Source: a virus
Virus record (IMG/VR): IMGVR_UViG_3300034166_001004
Coordinates: 1-40,340 of that record
Direction: 5' to 3' (one strand)
Length of the DNA: 40,340 nucleotides
A program made the position numbers and the translations under genes. This document shows, piece by piece, positions 14,304-20,823 of this stretch (positions are counted from its first letter, which is position 1; the number at the start of each line of letters is the position of its first letter). The notes under the pieces were generated by a model that did no database searches, had not been told where the DNA came from, and was given only the letters and a program-made list of their open reading frames with translations.

Positions 14304-14750
14304 TCAGTTATTGGGACGCGCGAGGGATTTTGCGACATCGTCTAGCAGCTCCCAGTTACTGGGTTTCCGGTGTCGTTCGGGGGAGTAGTCTATTTTCTGA
14401 CGGCCGCTGATGTCATCGAACGCCCAGATCACGAATTGGTTCAAGTCCGGCAAATAACCGGCCAACACGTCAAAATCGCCGGAGCCGTACATTTGCTTCT
14501 TTCCGGTGCCGTTTTGCTTCATGAGCGGAATGCGGTAGCGGTTGCGCGACTCGTCATACCATGCCGTCTTGACCTGCACCTTTATGGAACGCGTCCAAGG
14601 CTTGGAGATGCAAACGTCCGTCGCATGTGCGTGCCCAAGCGGGACAAAAATGTCCCAATCGTGAACCATGGCTCCGGCCATAAAGAGCGTCTCGGCGATC
14701 TCGCCCTTGCGCCAAGACGGATGGTTTTTTCGTATCATTTGATCAATCAC
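14304..14750 (-). CDS. PD-(D/E)XK endonuclease-like protein (148 aa)
   Basis: A 148-aa protein with RKGEIAETLFMAGAMVHDWDIFVPLGHAHATDVCI and then SIKVQVKTAWYD. The order E (helix), D (HATDV) and Q-V-K (KVQVK, a Q variant of ExK) matches the PDDEXK group I intron endonuclease/resolvase-like family. It probably cuts or processes DNA. The start overlaps the initiator stop by 4 bases. It could be a homing-type or recombination nuclease; the target is unknown. Confidence 0.7.
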   Translation of the reverse strand: MIDQMIRKNHPSWRKGEIAETLFMAGAMVHDWDIFVPLGHAHATDVCISKPWTRSIKVQVKTAWYDESRNRYRIPLMKQNGTGKKQMYGSGDFDVLAGYLPDLNQFVIWAFDDISGRQKIDYSPERHRKPSNWELLDDVAKSLARPNN

Positions 14751-15547
14751 GCCGCGGCCTCCGCGTTAAATTTCCGGCGCTGCTCGGCTAGGCTTCGAGC
14801 CAGCGCGCTGTCAGCGGGTTGCCCCTGCGCAGGCATCGGAACAACTTTGGGCCGGTCGGCCGGAGCGTCGATAAAGACTCCGCGCCAACCGTGCTTGATC
14901 GACTTGCGCAAAGCCTCGACAGCCTGCTGCTCGTTGACTGACGCAAGATCGGCCACAATGCTCTTGGCGGCGAGGGGAGTCAGGGGCGTGCGAATCTCGC
15001 GCCGGTGCTGTGCAAAGTCGGCCCACGCATGCGCCAACCCAAGCCCATGCGGGAGAGCGATGGTCGATGGGTCAAACTTGGCGGCGGGAGCGCGCTTTGG
15101 CTTGGGTGCCGTTTTTTCCGAGGAAGAAGGAGCGAGCGCGTCAGCGCTTATTTCGGTTTTCTTTTGGTTCTTTTGGTTGGGGTGACGCTGCGTCATCATC
15201 GTTGGTGACGTGGCGTCATCATCATTGGTGACGCTGCGTCCTTGATGACGTGGCGTCATCGATGACACGGCGTCATCAATAGCGCTGGTCATGAGGAGCC
15301 AGTCGCACGCCATCCGCTTGCCGTTTTCGACGCGAGAGGAGGCGACCAGCTTGATGATTCCGGCAGCTTGCAGGCGCCCAAGCACGTCGCCCACGCGGCG
15401 CACGCTGATGCCGGTCATCTCGGACAGCTTGCCCTTCGATGCATAGCAATCGAATGGGTCGGCAAGGTCGGCCAGCGCCAACAGCACCAGCTTGTCCATG
15501 GGCGCCAGCTTCTGCGGCCATGCCCATTTGCGCGCCTCTGTGCTCAT
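14747..15547 (-). CDS. Replication initiation protein with winged-helix N-terminus
   Basis: A 266-aa protein. The N-terminus (MDKLVLLALADLADPFDCYASKGKLSEMTGISVRRVGDVLGRLQAAGIIKLV, about residues 17-70) is a winged helix-turn-helix like those of phage replication initiators. The middle (about 90-125), rich in Asp/Thr/Pro/His, is encoded by five tandem repeats that look like iterons, followed by a Gln/Asn/Lys-rich stretch encoded by AT-rich DNA. A Lys/Pro/Ala linker and a helical C-terminal domain follow (LAHAWADFAQHRREIRTPLTP... VEALRKSIKHGWRGVFID), as in DnaT/O-type partners. By analogy with lambda O it would bind the repeats inside its own gene and load the helicase. The helicase gene lies downstream in the same operon. 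Confidence 0.8.
   Translation of the reverse strand: MSTEARKWAWPQKLAPMDKLVLLALADLADPFDCYASKGKLSEMTGISVRRVGDVLGRLQAAGIIKLVASSRVENGKRMACDWLLMTSAIDDAVSSMTPRHQGRSVTNDDDATSPTMMTQRHPNQKNQKKTEISADALAPSSSEKTAPKPKRAPAAKFDPSTIALPHGLGLAHAWADFAQHRREIRTPLTPLAAKSIVADLASVNEQQAVEALRKSIKHGWRGVFIDAPADRPKVVPMPAQGQPADSALARSLAEQRRKFNAEAAA
15148..15277. other. Candidate replication origin: five iterons plus AT-rich tract
   Basis: Five 15-bp repeats start at 15183, 15206, 15229, 15246 and 15263; the spacing is 23, 23, 17 and 17 bp. Their consensus is TGACGYKGCGTCATC, with dyad symmetry (for example GATGACG-TGG-CGTCATC at 15244-15260). Next to them, 15148-15180 is AT-rich on an otherwise GC-rich background and carries two copies of ACCAAAAGA on the minus strand, like a duplex-unwinding element. 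Everything lies inside the initiator coding sequence, as in the lambda origin within gene O. Confidence 0.7.
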
Positions 15548-16032
15548 TGTGCCCTCCTGAGACGGTTGCGCTTCGAGATGTCGCTCGACTCAAACTGCAA
15601 GACACCCTCGGTAGTGGCCATGCCGGTGTATTTGCACCGGAGCGTGTCAAAGGGCGGGCACACCGGCTTCCAAGACTCCGCGTCCTTCACCCAGCAGATC
15701 GCGCGCTCGGACCAGTTGGGGATGCCCTCGATGTAGAGCATGCGCGCATTGCGCGGGGTCTGCGCCTTGCAGAGCTTTACGTTTGCAAACTCGTCGCCCT
15801 GTTCGATGCCGACCTGCCGCGCGGTCTCCTCGGCCAGCTCCTTGGCGGACTTGGGGGCGGCGACCAGCTTGGTCTCCGGCTTAGGCTCCGCGGCCGTCAC
15901 CGGCTCAACCGGCGGGGCGGCTACCGGTTCAGACACCGGATTAGGACCGGATACCGGCTTGAGGGCGGGCGCGGACTCGCTAATGGGCTGACTGATTGCT
16001 GACTTTGCTTTGGTTAGGATTGTTTTGATCAT
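15544..16032 (-). CDS. Hypothetical protein with Pro/Ala/Val linker (162 aa)
   Basis: A 162-aa protein. Residues 15-65 are a Pro/Val/Ala/Glu-rich low-complexity stretch with repeats of the PVSEPVAAPPVEPV kind. The C-terminal half is a folded domain of unknown type (ARMLYIEGIPNWSERAICWVKDAESWKPVCPPFDTLRCKYTG). It overlaps both neighbours (ATGA at each end). Linker plus domain suggests a partner-binding protein in the replication block, but this is a guess. Confidence 0.65.
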   Translation of the reverse strand: MIKTILTKAKSAISQPISESAPALKPVSGPNPVSEPVAAPPVEPVTAAEPKPETKLVAAPKSAKELAEETARQVGIEQGDEFANVKLCKAQTPRNARMLYIEGIPNWSERAICWVKDAESWKPVCPPFDTLRCKYTGMATTEGVLQFESSDISKRNRLRRAQ

Positions 16033-17066
16033 GCTGCTTGTGTGTTGAATGTTTCGCTGTGAACGGAAAGCGGCAGCGGCTGCTGCCCATTTAAAATCTT
16101 GGCGCCCTTGCGCATGTTTTCGCTCGGAGGCAGCGGACGCATGTTCTGCCAGTTACAGGCAACCTTGAGCTGCATTTGGTCCGTAAGATCAAACGCAGCA
16201 AGGGGAATGATGTGATCGATGTGAAAGCTGCCAGCGTTGCCCCACGACATGCCGCCCTTAAACTGGCGCTCAATGTGCTGGCGCAAAAAATCAAACGAGC
16301 AGCCGATTAGCTCCTCGGTGCGGCCAGTTTTGGAGACACCGCCCTTCTTTGCCGCTTGGTAAACGCGAGCGCGGACTCTGCAGGCTAAGGCGAACTGTGG
16401 GTCTTCGGCGTAGCGAGTTTTGACATACTGGTTGGCTCTCTGGGGATTGCGCTCACGCCACTTGCGCTGCAGCTCCTTGGACTTTTCCTTGTTTTTTTCC
16501 TGCCATTTACGCGCCCTTTCGCGCGCCTTCGCCACCCATTCCTGACTTTGCTTTAAGCGGTAATACCGATCCAGCGCTGCAACCCTGTTGCGCTCTTTGA
16601 CCTGTGGCCTCTGGGTGTACTCTTTGGAGTAAGCTCGCTGCCTTTCTCTGTTCTCCGGCTTCTGGCGCGAGAGTTTTGCGCTCTCTTGCCCGCGCTCAGA
16701 TTGCTTCCATCTCTTTGATGTTTGCGCCCGCTTGGCGGCCCTTGCTTTGTATGCTTGGCTCTTAGTGTGTGCCGCATCGCTTTTGCGCTTGCGCTCAACA
16801 AGGTCGGCATACCTATCTGGAGTAACCCAGCGCTCTCTGACGTTCTTGCTGCCATCAACCCGCGCTTCTCTTTCGTAGCACCAAAAGATTCTTCCGTCAG
16901 AGGCGTTTACATGGCCCCTGCAAAATCGTTTTTGTATAAAAAGTTCCGCCGCCTTACCGGTCGGGGGGTTTGACGAGAATGACAACACTTGACCCCCTCC
17001 CCCCCCTCTGTACAGAGGAATGTGCGAGGGGTTAATCGCTGCGGCTCCATTATACATTCTGGACAT
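16029..17066 (-). CDS. HNH endonuclease with long basic coiled-coil domain
   Basis: A 345-aa protein. After an N-terminal GRIFWCYEREARVDGSK/WVTPDRYADL segment, residues about 95-225 are an extremely basic, Lys/Arg/Gln/Glu-rich helix (QSERGQESAKLSRQKPENRER and similar). The HNH core is near residues 275-325: GNAGSFHIDHIIPLAAF, then NWQNMRPLPPSENMRKG, with the expected H-D-H...N...N ligands. Such enzymes nick or cut DNA, either as free-standing homing nucleases or as packaging or recombination helpers. The gene carries a G8 tract near its 5' end (codons for Gly21-25), where slippage would break the frame. No good ribosome-binding site precedes the ATG. Confidence 0.8.
   Translation of the reverse strand: MSRMYNGAAAINPSHIPLYRGGGGGQVLSFSSNPPTGKAAELFIQKRFCRGHVNASDGRIFWCYEREARVDGSKNVRERWVTPDRYADLVERKRKSDAAHTKSQAYKARAAKRAQTSKRWKQSERGQESAKLSRQKPENRERQRAYSKEYTQRPQVKERNRVAALDRYYRLKQSQEWVAKARERARKWQEKNKEKSKELQRKWRERNPQRANQYVKTRYAEDPQFALACRVRARVYQAAKKGGVSKTGRTEELIGCSFDFLRQHIERQFKGGMSWGNAGSFHIDHIIPLAAFDLTDQMQLKVACNWQNMRPLPPSENMRKGAKILNGQQPLPLSVHSETFNTQAA
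16996..17009. repeat. G/C mononucleotide tract inside the HNH gene
   Basis: On the coding strand, G8-A-G5 encodes the pentaglycine near residue 22 of the HNH endonuclease. A one-base change would shift the frame. Together with the G12 tract at 14289-14300 it is the second long mononucleotide run in the early operon. Confidence 0.6.
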
Positions 17067-17075
17067 AGTATTCGG

Positions 17076-17693
17076 TTATAGCGTAAGTCGTTGAACATCA
17101 GCATCGATGCTCTCCGGTTTCGGGGTGGAGTTGACCGGCGGGAGGGCGGAAGCGGTCTTTTGGGGCGTGTCTCCGCTCACCTCGACCGGTTCAAACGCCA
17201 CATCCACCACATCGCCACGCGCCTTGAGTCCGGCCACGAACGTATCCCAAGCCTCTGCGGCCGGTGCCGTGACGTGCTCGACGCGCTGCGTGGCGCCGCC
17301 TGAGAGCAGCTCGGCCTTCTCGGTCGCCACTGCCGACATAATGACCAAGCCGTGGTCTTTCATATCGGGAACGCGATCAAGCAGTTCCGCCGTGCCAACG
17401 GCTGCGAGCGTCTTCCAGTTGTTGGCTGCCGTCTGGCGAGCCTTCTCCAGCGCTTCCGGCCGGTTGCGGATCAGGGCAATGATGGTGTGGTAGCTGGTGT
17501 TGAAAGCGCGTGCGATGCGTGTGGCGGGCATACCGGCGACGTGAGCGGCGAGGATCTCCGCGGCCTTGGCCGGTGGGACGTCTTCTCCGGTGTGGCCTTG
17601 GACGCTCACGATGGTGCGTCCGTCTTCCGCCTCGATGAGCTTCGTGCTCTTCGCTGTGCCCTTCGGCTTGCTGCGTGTCTTAGGTCTTCCCAT
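17076..17693 (-). CDS. HTH DNA-binding protein, possible small terminase (205 aa)
   Basis: A 205-aa protein with a basic N-terminus (MGRPKTRSKPKGTAKSTK). The helix-turn-helix is at about residues 43-75 (KAAEILAAHVAGMPATRIARAFNTSYHTIIALIRN), followed by a helical region (EKARQTAANNWKTLAAVGTAELLDRVP). HTH plus helical oligomerisation region plus acidic tail matches small terminases in general layout, and none is recognised near terL. It could equally be a transcription regulator. The product ends in a Pro/Ser/Thr-rich tail. Confidence 0.6.
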   Translation of the reverse strand: MGRPKTRSKPKGTAKSTKLIEAEDGRTIVSVQGHTGEDVPPAKAAEILAAHVAGMPATRIARAFNTSYHTIIALIRNRPEALEKARQTAANNWKTLAAVGTAELLDRVPDMKDHGLVIMSAVATEKAELLSGGATQRVEHVTAPAAEAWDTFVAGLKARGDVVDVAFEPVEVSGDTPQKTASALPPVNSTPKPESIDADVQRLTL

Positions 17694-17697
17694 ATAG

Positions 17698-18078
17698 CTA
17701 TTCCTTCGCGTCCCCTCTCAGCACGGCCGGACGCACCCAATTCGGGTCATTCTCGCCACCTTCACGCCCAGTCAAACAAAGTGGCTCCTGCGCGATTTTA
17801 ACGCCCTTGCTATGGGCTGAGATCTCGTTAAGCGCGCGGGTCAGACTCCGCACTACGCTTCTGGCCTTGGTCGCTGTGCAATCCATTGCCAAGGCAGTCA
17901 AATGTCCGCCTTGCCACGACCGGAGGTAGGGCCGCGCGCCCTTGAGCGCACGCAGCAGTGCGGTGAGCTTCGGCTCTCGGCTTTGGAAGATCCATTGCTT
18001 GCCCATCGTCCGCCAATAGCACAGCGCCGCAGGATAGAGCGGGAGGCCGGTCTCAGGATTGACGCTGTTGGTCTTCAC
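17698..18078 (-). CDS. Hypothetical protein (126 aa)
   Basis: A GTG start at 18078 overlaps the previous stop (GTGA). It reads VKTNSVNPETGLPLYPAALC, then a helical middle with LRALKGARPYLRSW and ATKARSVVRSLTRALNEI, ending in a Gly/Asn/Arg-rich tail. The start is chosen for its overlap with the upstream gene. The family is not recognised. Confidence 0.6.
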   Translation of the reverse strand: MKTNSVNPETGLPLYPAALCYWRTMGKQWIFQSREPKLTALLRALKGARPYLRSWQGGHLTALAMDCTATKARSVVRSLTRALNEISAHSKGVKIAQEPLCLTGREGGENDPNWVRPAVLRGDAKE

Positions 18079-18254
18079 GCTGCGAACCTCCGCATGAGGA
18101 TGTGCTTGGCCCACGCATCGAGCTGCTTGGTCAGGTGGTAGTGCTTGCAGTAGGGGCACTGGTAGACGGTCATCTGGGGTTGGCAGCGCCGTGCTTGCGC
18201 TACGGTGAAGAACCGGCGCTTGCGCCCGCATGCACGCCACTGCTTGAACGTCAT
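18075..18254 (-). CDS. Small putative zinc-binding protein (59 aa)
   Basis: A 59-aa frame from ATG at 18254; a GTG at 18266 that overlaps the previous stop could add 4 residues. It has C9, C24, then C33-x2-C36 with H38 and H40 (YQCPYCKHYHL), a zinc-knuckle arrangement, on a strongly basic background. It is probably a small nucleic-acid-binding protein. Confidence 0.6.
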   Translation of the reverse strand: MTFKQWRACGRKRRFFTVAQARRCQPQMTVYQCPYCKHYHLTKQLDAWAKHILMRRFAA

Positions 18255-18262
18255 GACGAAGA

Positions 18263-18385
18263 TCACTCCGCGTCCTCCTCGCGTCCGCACTTGATCGCCC
18301 ACAGGAACATGAACCCATAGGCAGCGAGCGCGCCGACCGGCATACCCGCGGCGAAACCGATGAAGATGAAGCCGAGGTCAGCCAC
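18263..18385 (-). CDS. Small membrane protein (40 aa)
   Basis: A GTG start at 18385 in the overlap with the upstream frame (GTGGCTGA). The protein has a single hydrophobic segment (LGFIFIGFAAGMPVGALAAY), a second short hydrophobic run (GFMFLWAI) and a charged end (KCGREEDAE). The compact overlaps support it as a gene. The function is unknown. Confidence 0.5.
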   Translation of the reverse strand: MADLGFIFIGFAAGMPVGALAAYGFMFLWAIKCGREEDAE

Positions 18386-18488
18386 GGCGACGCTTCCTCC
18401 AGATGCGCTGCGCGATGACTAGCATGATGTGCGCAGGCACCGTTGGGGCGGCACCTCGGTAGGTCTTAGTTCTCTTTCCGGTATTCAT
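18378..18488 (-). CDS. Tiny basic protein (36 aa)
   Basis: A 36-aa frame, MNTGKRTKTYRGAAPTVPAH, then a hydrophobic stretch and a basic end (RIWRKRRRG). It overlaps the 105-aa gene by 23 bases and the 40-aa membrane frame by 8. Support is only the overlap pattern and an ATG. Confidence 0.4.
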   Translation of the reverse strand: MNTGKRTKTYRGAAPTVPAHIMLVIAQRIWRKRRRG

Positions 18489-18783
18489 GTGGGGTTAGGC
18501 TTGGGCGTTGGTATCTCAGGGCAAATCGGTAGCCGCTCATGAAGGCATCGCGGCGACCGGATGCGTGCGCCGCGAAGTAGGCTTCTTTGCGGGTGAGGTG
18601 AGCGGACGCGCGTCCTTTGCGGAAGGCGCGCGAGCTGTGGTCTATGAGGTCGGCAAGGATCTCAGTGCCGTCGCTCACACGGTCCATTGCCATGGCCGCA
18701 TTCGAGCGCCAGCGCGAGCTGCTCTCGTAGGTCTCAAGGCTGAACGCCTTGGCGCGGTGGGTGAGACGGTGCGCGGTCGTCAT
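18466..18783 (-). CDS. Hypothetical protein (105 aa)
   Basis: 105 aa from ATG at 18783 (ATGA overlap with the upstream stop). It reads MTTAHRLTHRAKAFSLETYE, then SRWRSNAAMAMDRVSDGTEILADLIDHSS and a C-terminal FMSGYRFALRYQRPSLTPHEY. It is rich in Ala/Arg/Ser/His. It is not recognised; one of a series of small early genes. Confidence 0.6.
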   Translation of the reverse strand: MTTAHRLTHRAKAFSLETYESSSRWRSNAAMAMDRVSDGTEILADLIDHSSRAFRKGRASAHLTRKEAYFAAHASGRRDAFMSGYRFALRYQRPSLTPHEYRKEN

Positions 18784-19106
18784 GCCGCGACCTCCATGCG
18801 TTGCAGCCGGTTGATCTCGCCACATGCGGCGCGAACAAGCTGCGCTCTGAGGTTGCGGCTCTCGCTGCGGGCTTCTCGCATCATCGCGTCGCACTTCATG
18901 TTGTCGTCGCGCAGTCCGTCGTTCTGTTGCTCAAGGTCGGCGATGCGGTCCTTGAGCTGGATGGTCTCGTTCCGGTAGCTGTCGCGTGATGCGCGCAGGC
19001 AGCGGATCAGATCATCCTTGTCGATTTTGTCCTTGTAGGTGGTGAGCTGCTCTTCGGTGTTGCGCAGCTTCGCTTCGAGCTGTTTAATCCGGTCGGCGTC
19101 GCTCAC
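18780..19106 (-). CDS. Coiled-coil protein (108 aa)
   Basis: A 108-aa protein built almost entirely of a heptad coiled coil from residue 5 to 95: DRIKQLEAKLRNTEEQL, then IQLKDRIADLEQQNDGLRDDNM. Start and stop overlap the neighbours (ATGA). Likely a small dimeric or oligomeric adaptor or inhibitor; no family or function is recognised. Confidence 0.65.
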   Translation of the reverse strand: MSDADRIKQLEAKLRNTEEQLTTYKDKIDKDDLIRCLRASRDSYRNETIQLKDRIADLEQQNDGLRDDNMKCDAMMREARSESRNLRAQLVRAACGEINRLQRMEVAA

Positions 19107-19411
19107 TTCGCGCCCTCCGGTTCATAGCTGTGCTTGTCCCACCCGCGCTGCGCCTTGCAGACGTCGGTGAAGGCTTTCTCCATGGCCACGCTCTGCGCGA
19201 GCATGCCGATGCTCATGGCGTTGACCATGGCGACGGCGAGGCGGCGCGCTTCGTTGCGCTCCTTGATCAACTTGAGCAGGGGGCTTTCGAGCTGTGGCAG
19301 CGACTCGACTAAGTCAGCGACAACAGCCTCGACCACATCGGCGGCGCCAAGACACTCAGGGTTGCCGCACTCGCAGGTGTCGGCTTCGGGGGTGCGAATG
19401 AGGTCGATCAT
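19103..19411 (-). CDS. Hypothetical protein (102 aa)
   Basis: 102 aa from ATG at 19411, which overlaps the stop of the small membrane gene. It begins MIDLIRTPEADTCECGNPEC, with cysteines at 13, 15 and 20 that could bind metal. It continues with a helical region (LLKLIKERNEARRLAVAMVNAMS) and ends EPEGAK. It is not recognised. Confidence 0.65.
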   Translation of the reverse strand: MIDLIRTPEADTCECGNPECLGAADVVEAVVADLVESLPQLESPLLKLIKERNEARRLAVAMVNAMSIGMLAQSVAMEKAFTDVCKAQRGWDKHSYEPEGAK

Positions 19412-19539
19412 GACCGGCCTCCGATCTTGCTGATGACTTCGAGGGCGATGAACACGCTGAACGTCAGCGCGACGACGGACACAAACGTCGTGTCGGTGAG
19501 GTAGCTCAGGGCTTCGAGCATGGTGGGTGTGTTTGTCAT
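19408..19539 (-). CDS. Small membrane protein (43 aa)
   Basis: A 43-aa frame from ATG at 19539, reading MTNTPTMLEALSYLTDTTFV, then a hydrophobic helix (SVVALTFSVFIALEVI) and a short basic tail. Its stop overlaps the next start (ATGA). It lies just after the excisionase-like gene. The function is unknown. Confidence 0.55.
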   Translation of the reverse strand: MTNTPTMLEALSYLTDTTFVSVVALTFSVFIALEVISKIGGRS

Positions 19540-19544
19540 AAAGG

Positions 19545-19736
19545 TTACTTGCTGGTGCGCAGTGCGCGCTTCTGCATGAAGGCTTCGAGCGCACGGTGGG
19601 AGATGCGCGTCCCTCGTTGTCCGCCCACCGAGAACGCGGTGAGTTCGCCGGAGCGAATGAAGTTTTCGAGGACGGTGCGGCGGCAGCGGACGGCTTTAGC
19701 CGCTTCGGTGACAGTTAGTACAAGAGGTGTGGTCAT
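19545..19736 (-). CDS. Excisionase-like helix-turn-helix protein (63 aa)
   Basis: 63 aa from ATG at 19736. It has the excisionase/MerR-type winged-helix motif: LTVTEAAKAVRCRRTVLENFIRSGELTAFSVGGQRGTRISHRALEAFMQ. It is the first gene of the minus-strand early operon and faces the plus-strand ribbon-helix-helix gene across 149 bp. In temperate phages such a protein either directs prophage excision or acts as a Cro-like regulator. Longer frames upstream run through the promoter region and are not credible. The length and context support a small DNA-binding protein; excision activity is inferred. Confidence 0.75.
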   Translation of the reverse strand: MTTPLVLTVTEAAKAVRCRRTVLENFIRSGELTAFSVGGQRGTRISHRALEAFMQKRALRTSK

Positions 19737-19885
19737 AAAAGTAATGGCGTATGCAAAGGTGCACACAATGCGGACCGGCGTGCAAATCTTTTTTTGGGGG
19801 GCGTGCGTCATGGGGTGAAGACCCCATGTCCGGCGCATGGGCCGGTGTTGACATCGTGAGGACTTGGGCGGACGTTTGCGGACGT
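19737..19885. promoter_or_regulatory. Divergent control region between early and lysogenic operons
   Basis: It sits between the excisionase-like gene (minus) and the RHH gene (plus). It holds a perfect 7-bp hairpin CATGGGG/CCCCATG at 19809-19828, a second one CCGGC/GCCGG at about 19830-19845, and TTGACA at about 19848 with only a weak -10. Directly before the RHH start is a tandem 10-bp repeat, GCGGACGTTT and GCGGACGTAT (19868-19887). A third partial GCGGAC lies at about 19770. These are candidate operators for the two regulators. Confidence 0.6.
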
Positions 19886-20146
19886 ATGAAAACCAAAACA
19901 AGGGCAGCACGTCCCGACAGCAAGCGCGTCACGGTTTCGCTTCTGCCCACGCTACACGCCAGAATCATGCGAGCTGCGCCCGCGCACCGCGTGAGCAACA
20001 ACCGGTATGCGCAGATGGCGCTCGAATTCTTCCTCGACTGCGAGGAGGCATTTGGAGGGCCGCTCACGGACCAGTTCCGAGGCATGACGGTGCGGCACCT
20101 CAAGCAAACGCAGGAAAAACTGCAGCAGTTTCTCGCCGAGCAGTAA
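19886..20146 (+). CDS. Ribbon-helix-helix regulator (86 aa)
   Basis: 86 aa from ATG at 19886; a longer frame to 19751 would extend through the control region. It begins MKTKTRAARPDSKRVTVSLL, with the SKRVTVSLLPTLHARIMRAA pattern of an Arc/MetJ-type beta-strand and first helix. The VSNNRYAQMALEFFL helix follows and then a coiled C-terminal helix (LKQTQEKLQQFLAEQ). RHH dimers bind short tandem half-sites, and a tandem 10-bp repeat lies immediately upstream, so it may autoregulate. It is the first gene of the plus-strand block and the candidate lysogeny repressor or regulator. Confidence 0.75.
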   Translation: MKTKTRAARPDSKRVTVSLLPTLHARIMRAAPAHRVSNNRYAQMALEFFLDCEEAFGGPLTDQFRGMTVRHLKQTQEKLQQFLAEQ

Positions 20147-20220
20147 TTTTTTTTCTGCCTGTAAGTCGCTGATTTACAGAGAAAAACGCATTTCGCCACC
20201 TTGCCACCAAAAATATTTAC

Positions 20221-20249
20221 TTGTGCTGTCCACAGTCGTCCCCTAAAGT
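20221..20249 (+). promoter_or_regulatory. Candidate promoter of the 88-aa gene
   Basis: TTGTGC (20221-20226), a 17-nt spacer, and TAAAGT (20244-20249), about 10 nt before the ATG at 20260. The short distance would give an almost leaderless mRNA, and no clear ribosome-binding site precedes the ATG. Other alignments are possible. The 20147-20220 gap before it contains an 8-T run and a CTGTAA/TTACAG dyad. Confidence 0.35.
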
Positions 20250-20259
20250 CCTCATTGTT

Positions 20260-20526
20260 ATGCGAAACACATACACTAACACGATGGCCGCAGGGACTCC
20301 CGCTGTGGACAACTACTACGCAACCGGAGAGACGGACGTGAAAACGATCCGCGAACTTCCGCGCGGCGAATACTTCAAACTCAGCGACAGGCGCACCGCA
20401 AAAGTCTGGAAGCTCGGCGCGTATGATTACTCCGCTCGCGCTTATTGGGCGGATGATTGCTCCGACATTTCCAACGGCAAGCTAGTCAAAGCCGACCGCT
20501 ACGTTTTCGTCGGATTCACCTACTAA
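20260..20526 (+). CDS. Conserved small phage protein (88 aa)
   Basis: 88 aa from ATG at 20260. The C-terminal half reads TIRELPRGEYFKLSDRRTAKVWKLGAYDYSARAYWADDCSDI...ADRYVFVGFTY. The pattern LPRGEYFxxxxRRTAKVWxxGxYD...VFVGFTY recurs in small mobile-element proteins of unknown role. It is a compact beta-rich fold. It follows the RHH gene and precedes further small plus-strand genes. Confidence 0.65.
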   Translation: MRNTYTNTMAAGTPAVDNYYATGETDVKTIRELPRGEYFKLSDRRTAKVWKLGAYDYSARAYWADDCSDISNGKLVKADRYVFVGFTY

Positions 20527-20548
20527 CCACCAACCGGAGATCACCACC

Positions 20549-20803
20549 ATGACCACCACACACCTCCGCTGGAATTTCAACCAGCAACTCACCCGCCTCC
20601 GCACCGGCGACGTCGTCCGCTACGACGGCCAGCCGGTGCGCGTCGAGCGCGTCACGCCCACGGCAGCCTACATCGCGCTGCCGGTCGAACCCCGCACGTT
20701 CACCACCCTCATGGGCCAGACGGTGACCGTGAAGGCCAAGCCGAAGTGCGTTGCCATCAGTGCCAACTCGGAGATACCTGTGCTTAATCGGAGGGCTGCT
20801 TAA
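20549..20803 (+). CDS. Hypothetical protein (84 aa)
   Basis: An 84-aa protein starting MTTTHLRWNFNQQLTRLRTGDVVRYD. It is Thr/Val/Arg-rich and beta-strand-like (QPVRVERVTPTAAYIALPVEPRTF). An upstream purine stretch (ACCGGAGATC) about 10-13 nt before the ATG may serve as ribosome-binding site. The family is not recognised; the short beta barrel resembles RNA- or protein-binding SH3-like folds only in general terms. Confidence 0.55.
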   Translation: MTTTHLRWNFNQQLTRLRTGDVVRYDGQPVRVERVTPTAAYIALPVEPRTFTTLMGQTVTVKAKPKCVAISANSEIPVLNRRAA

Positions 20804-20823
20804 CACCCCAGCGTCTACACGAT

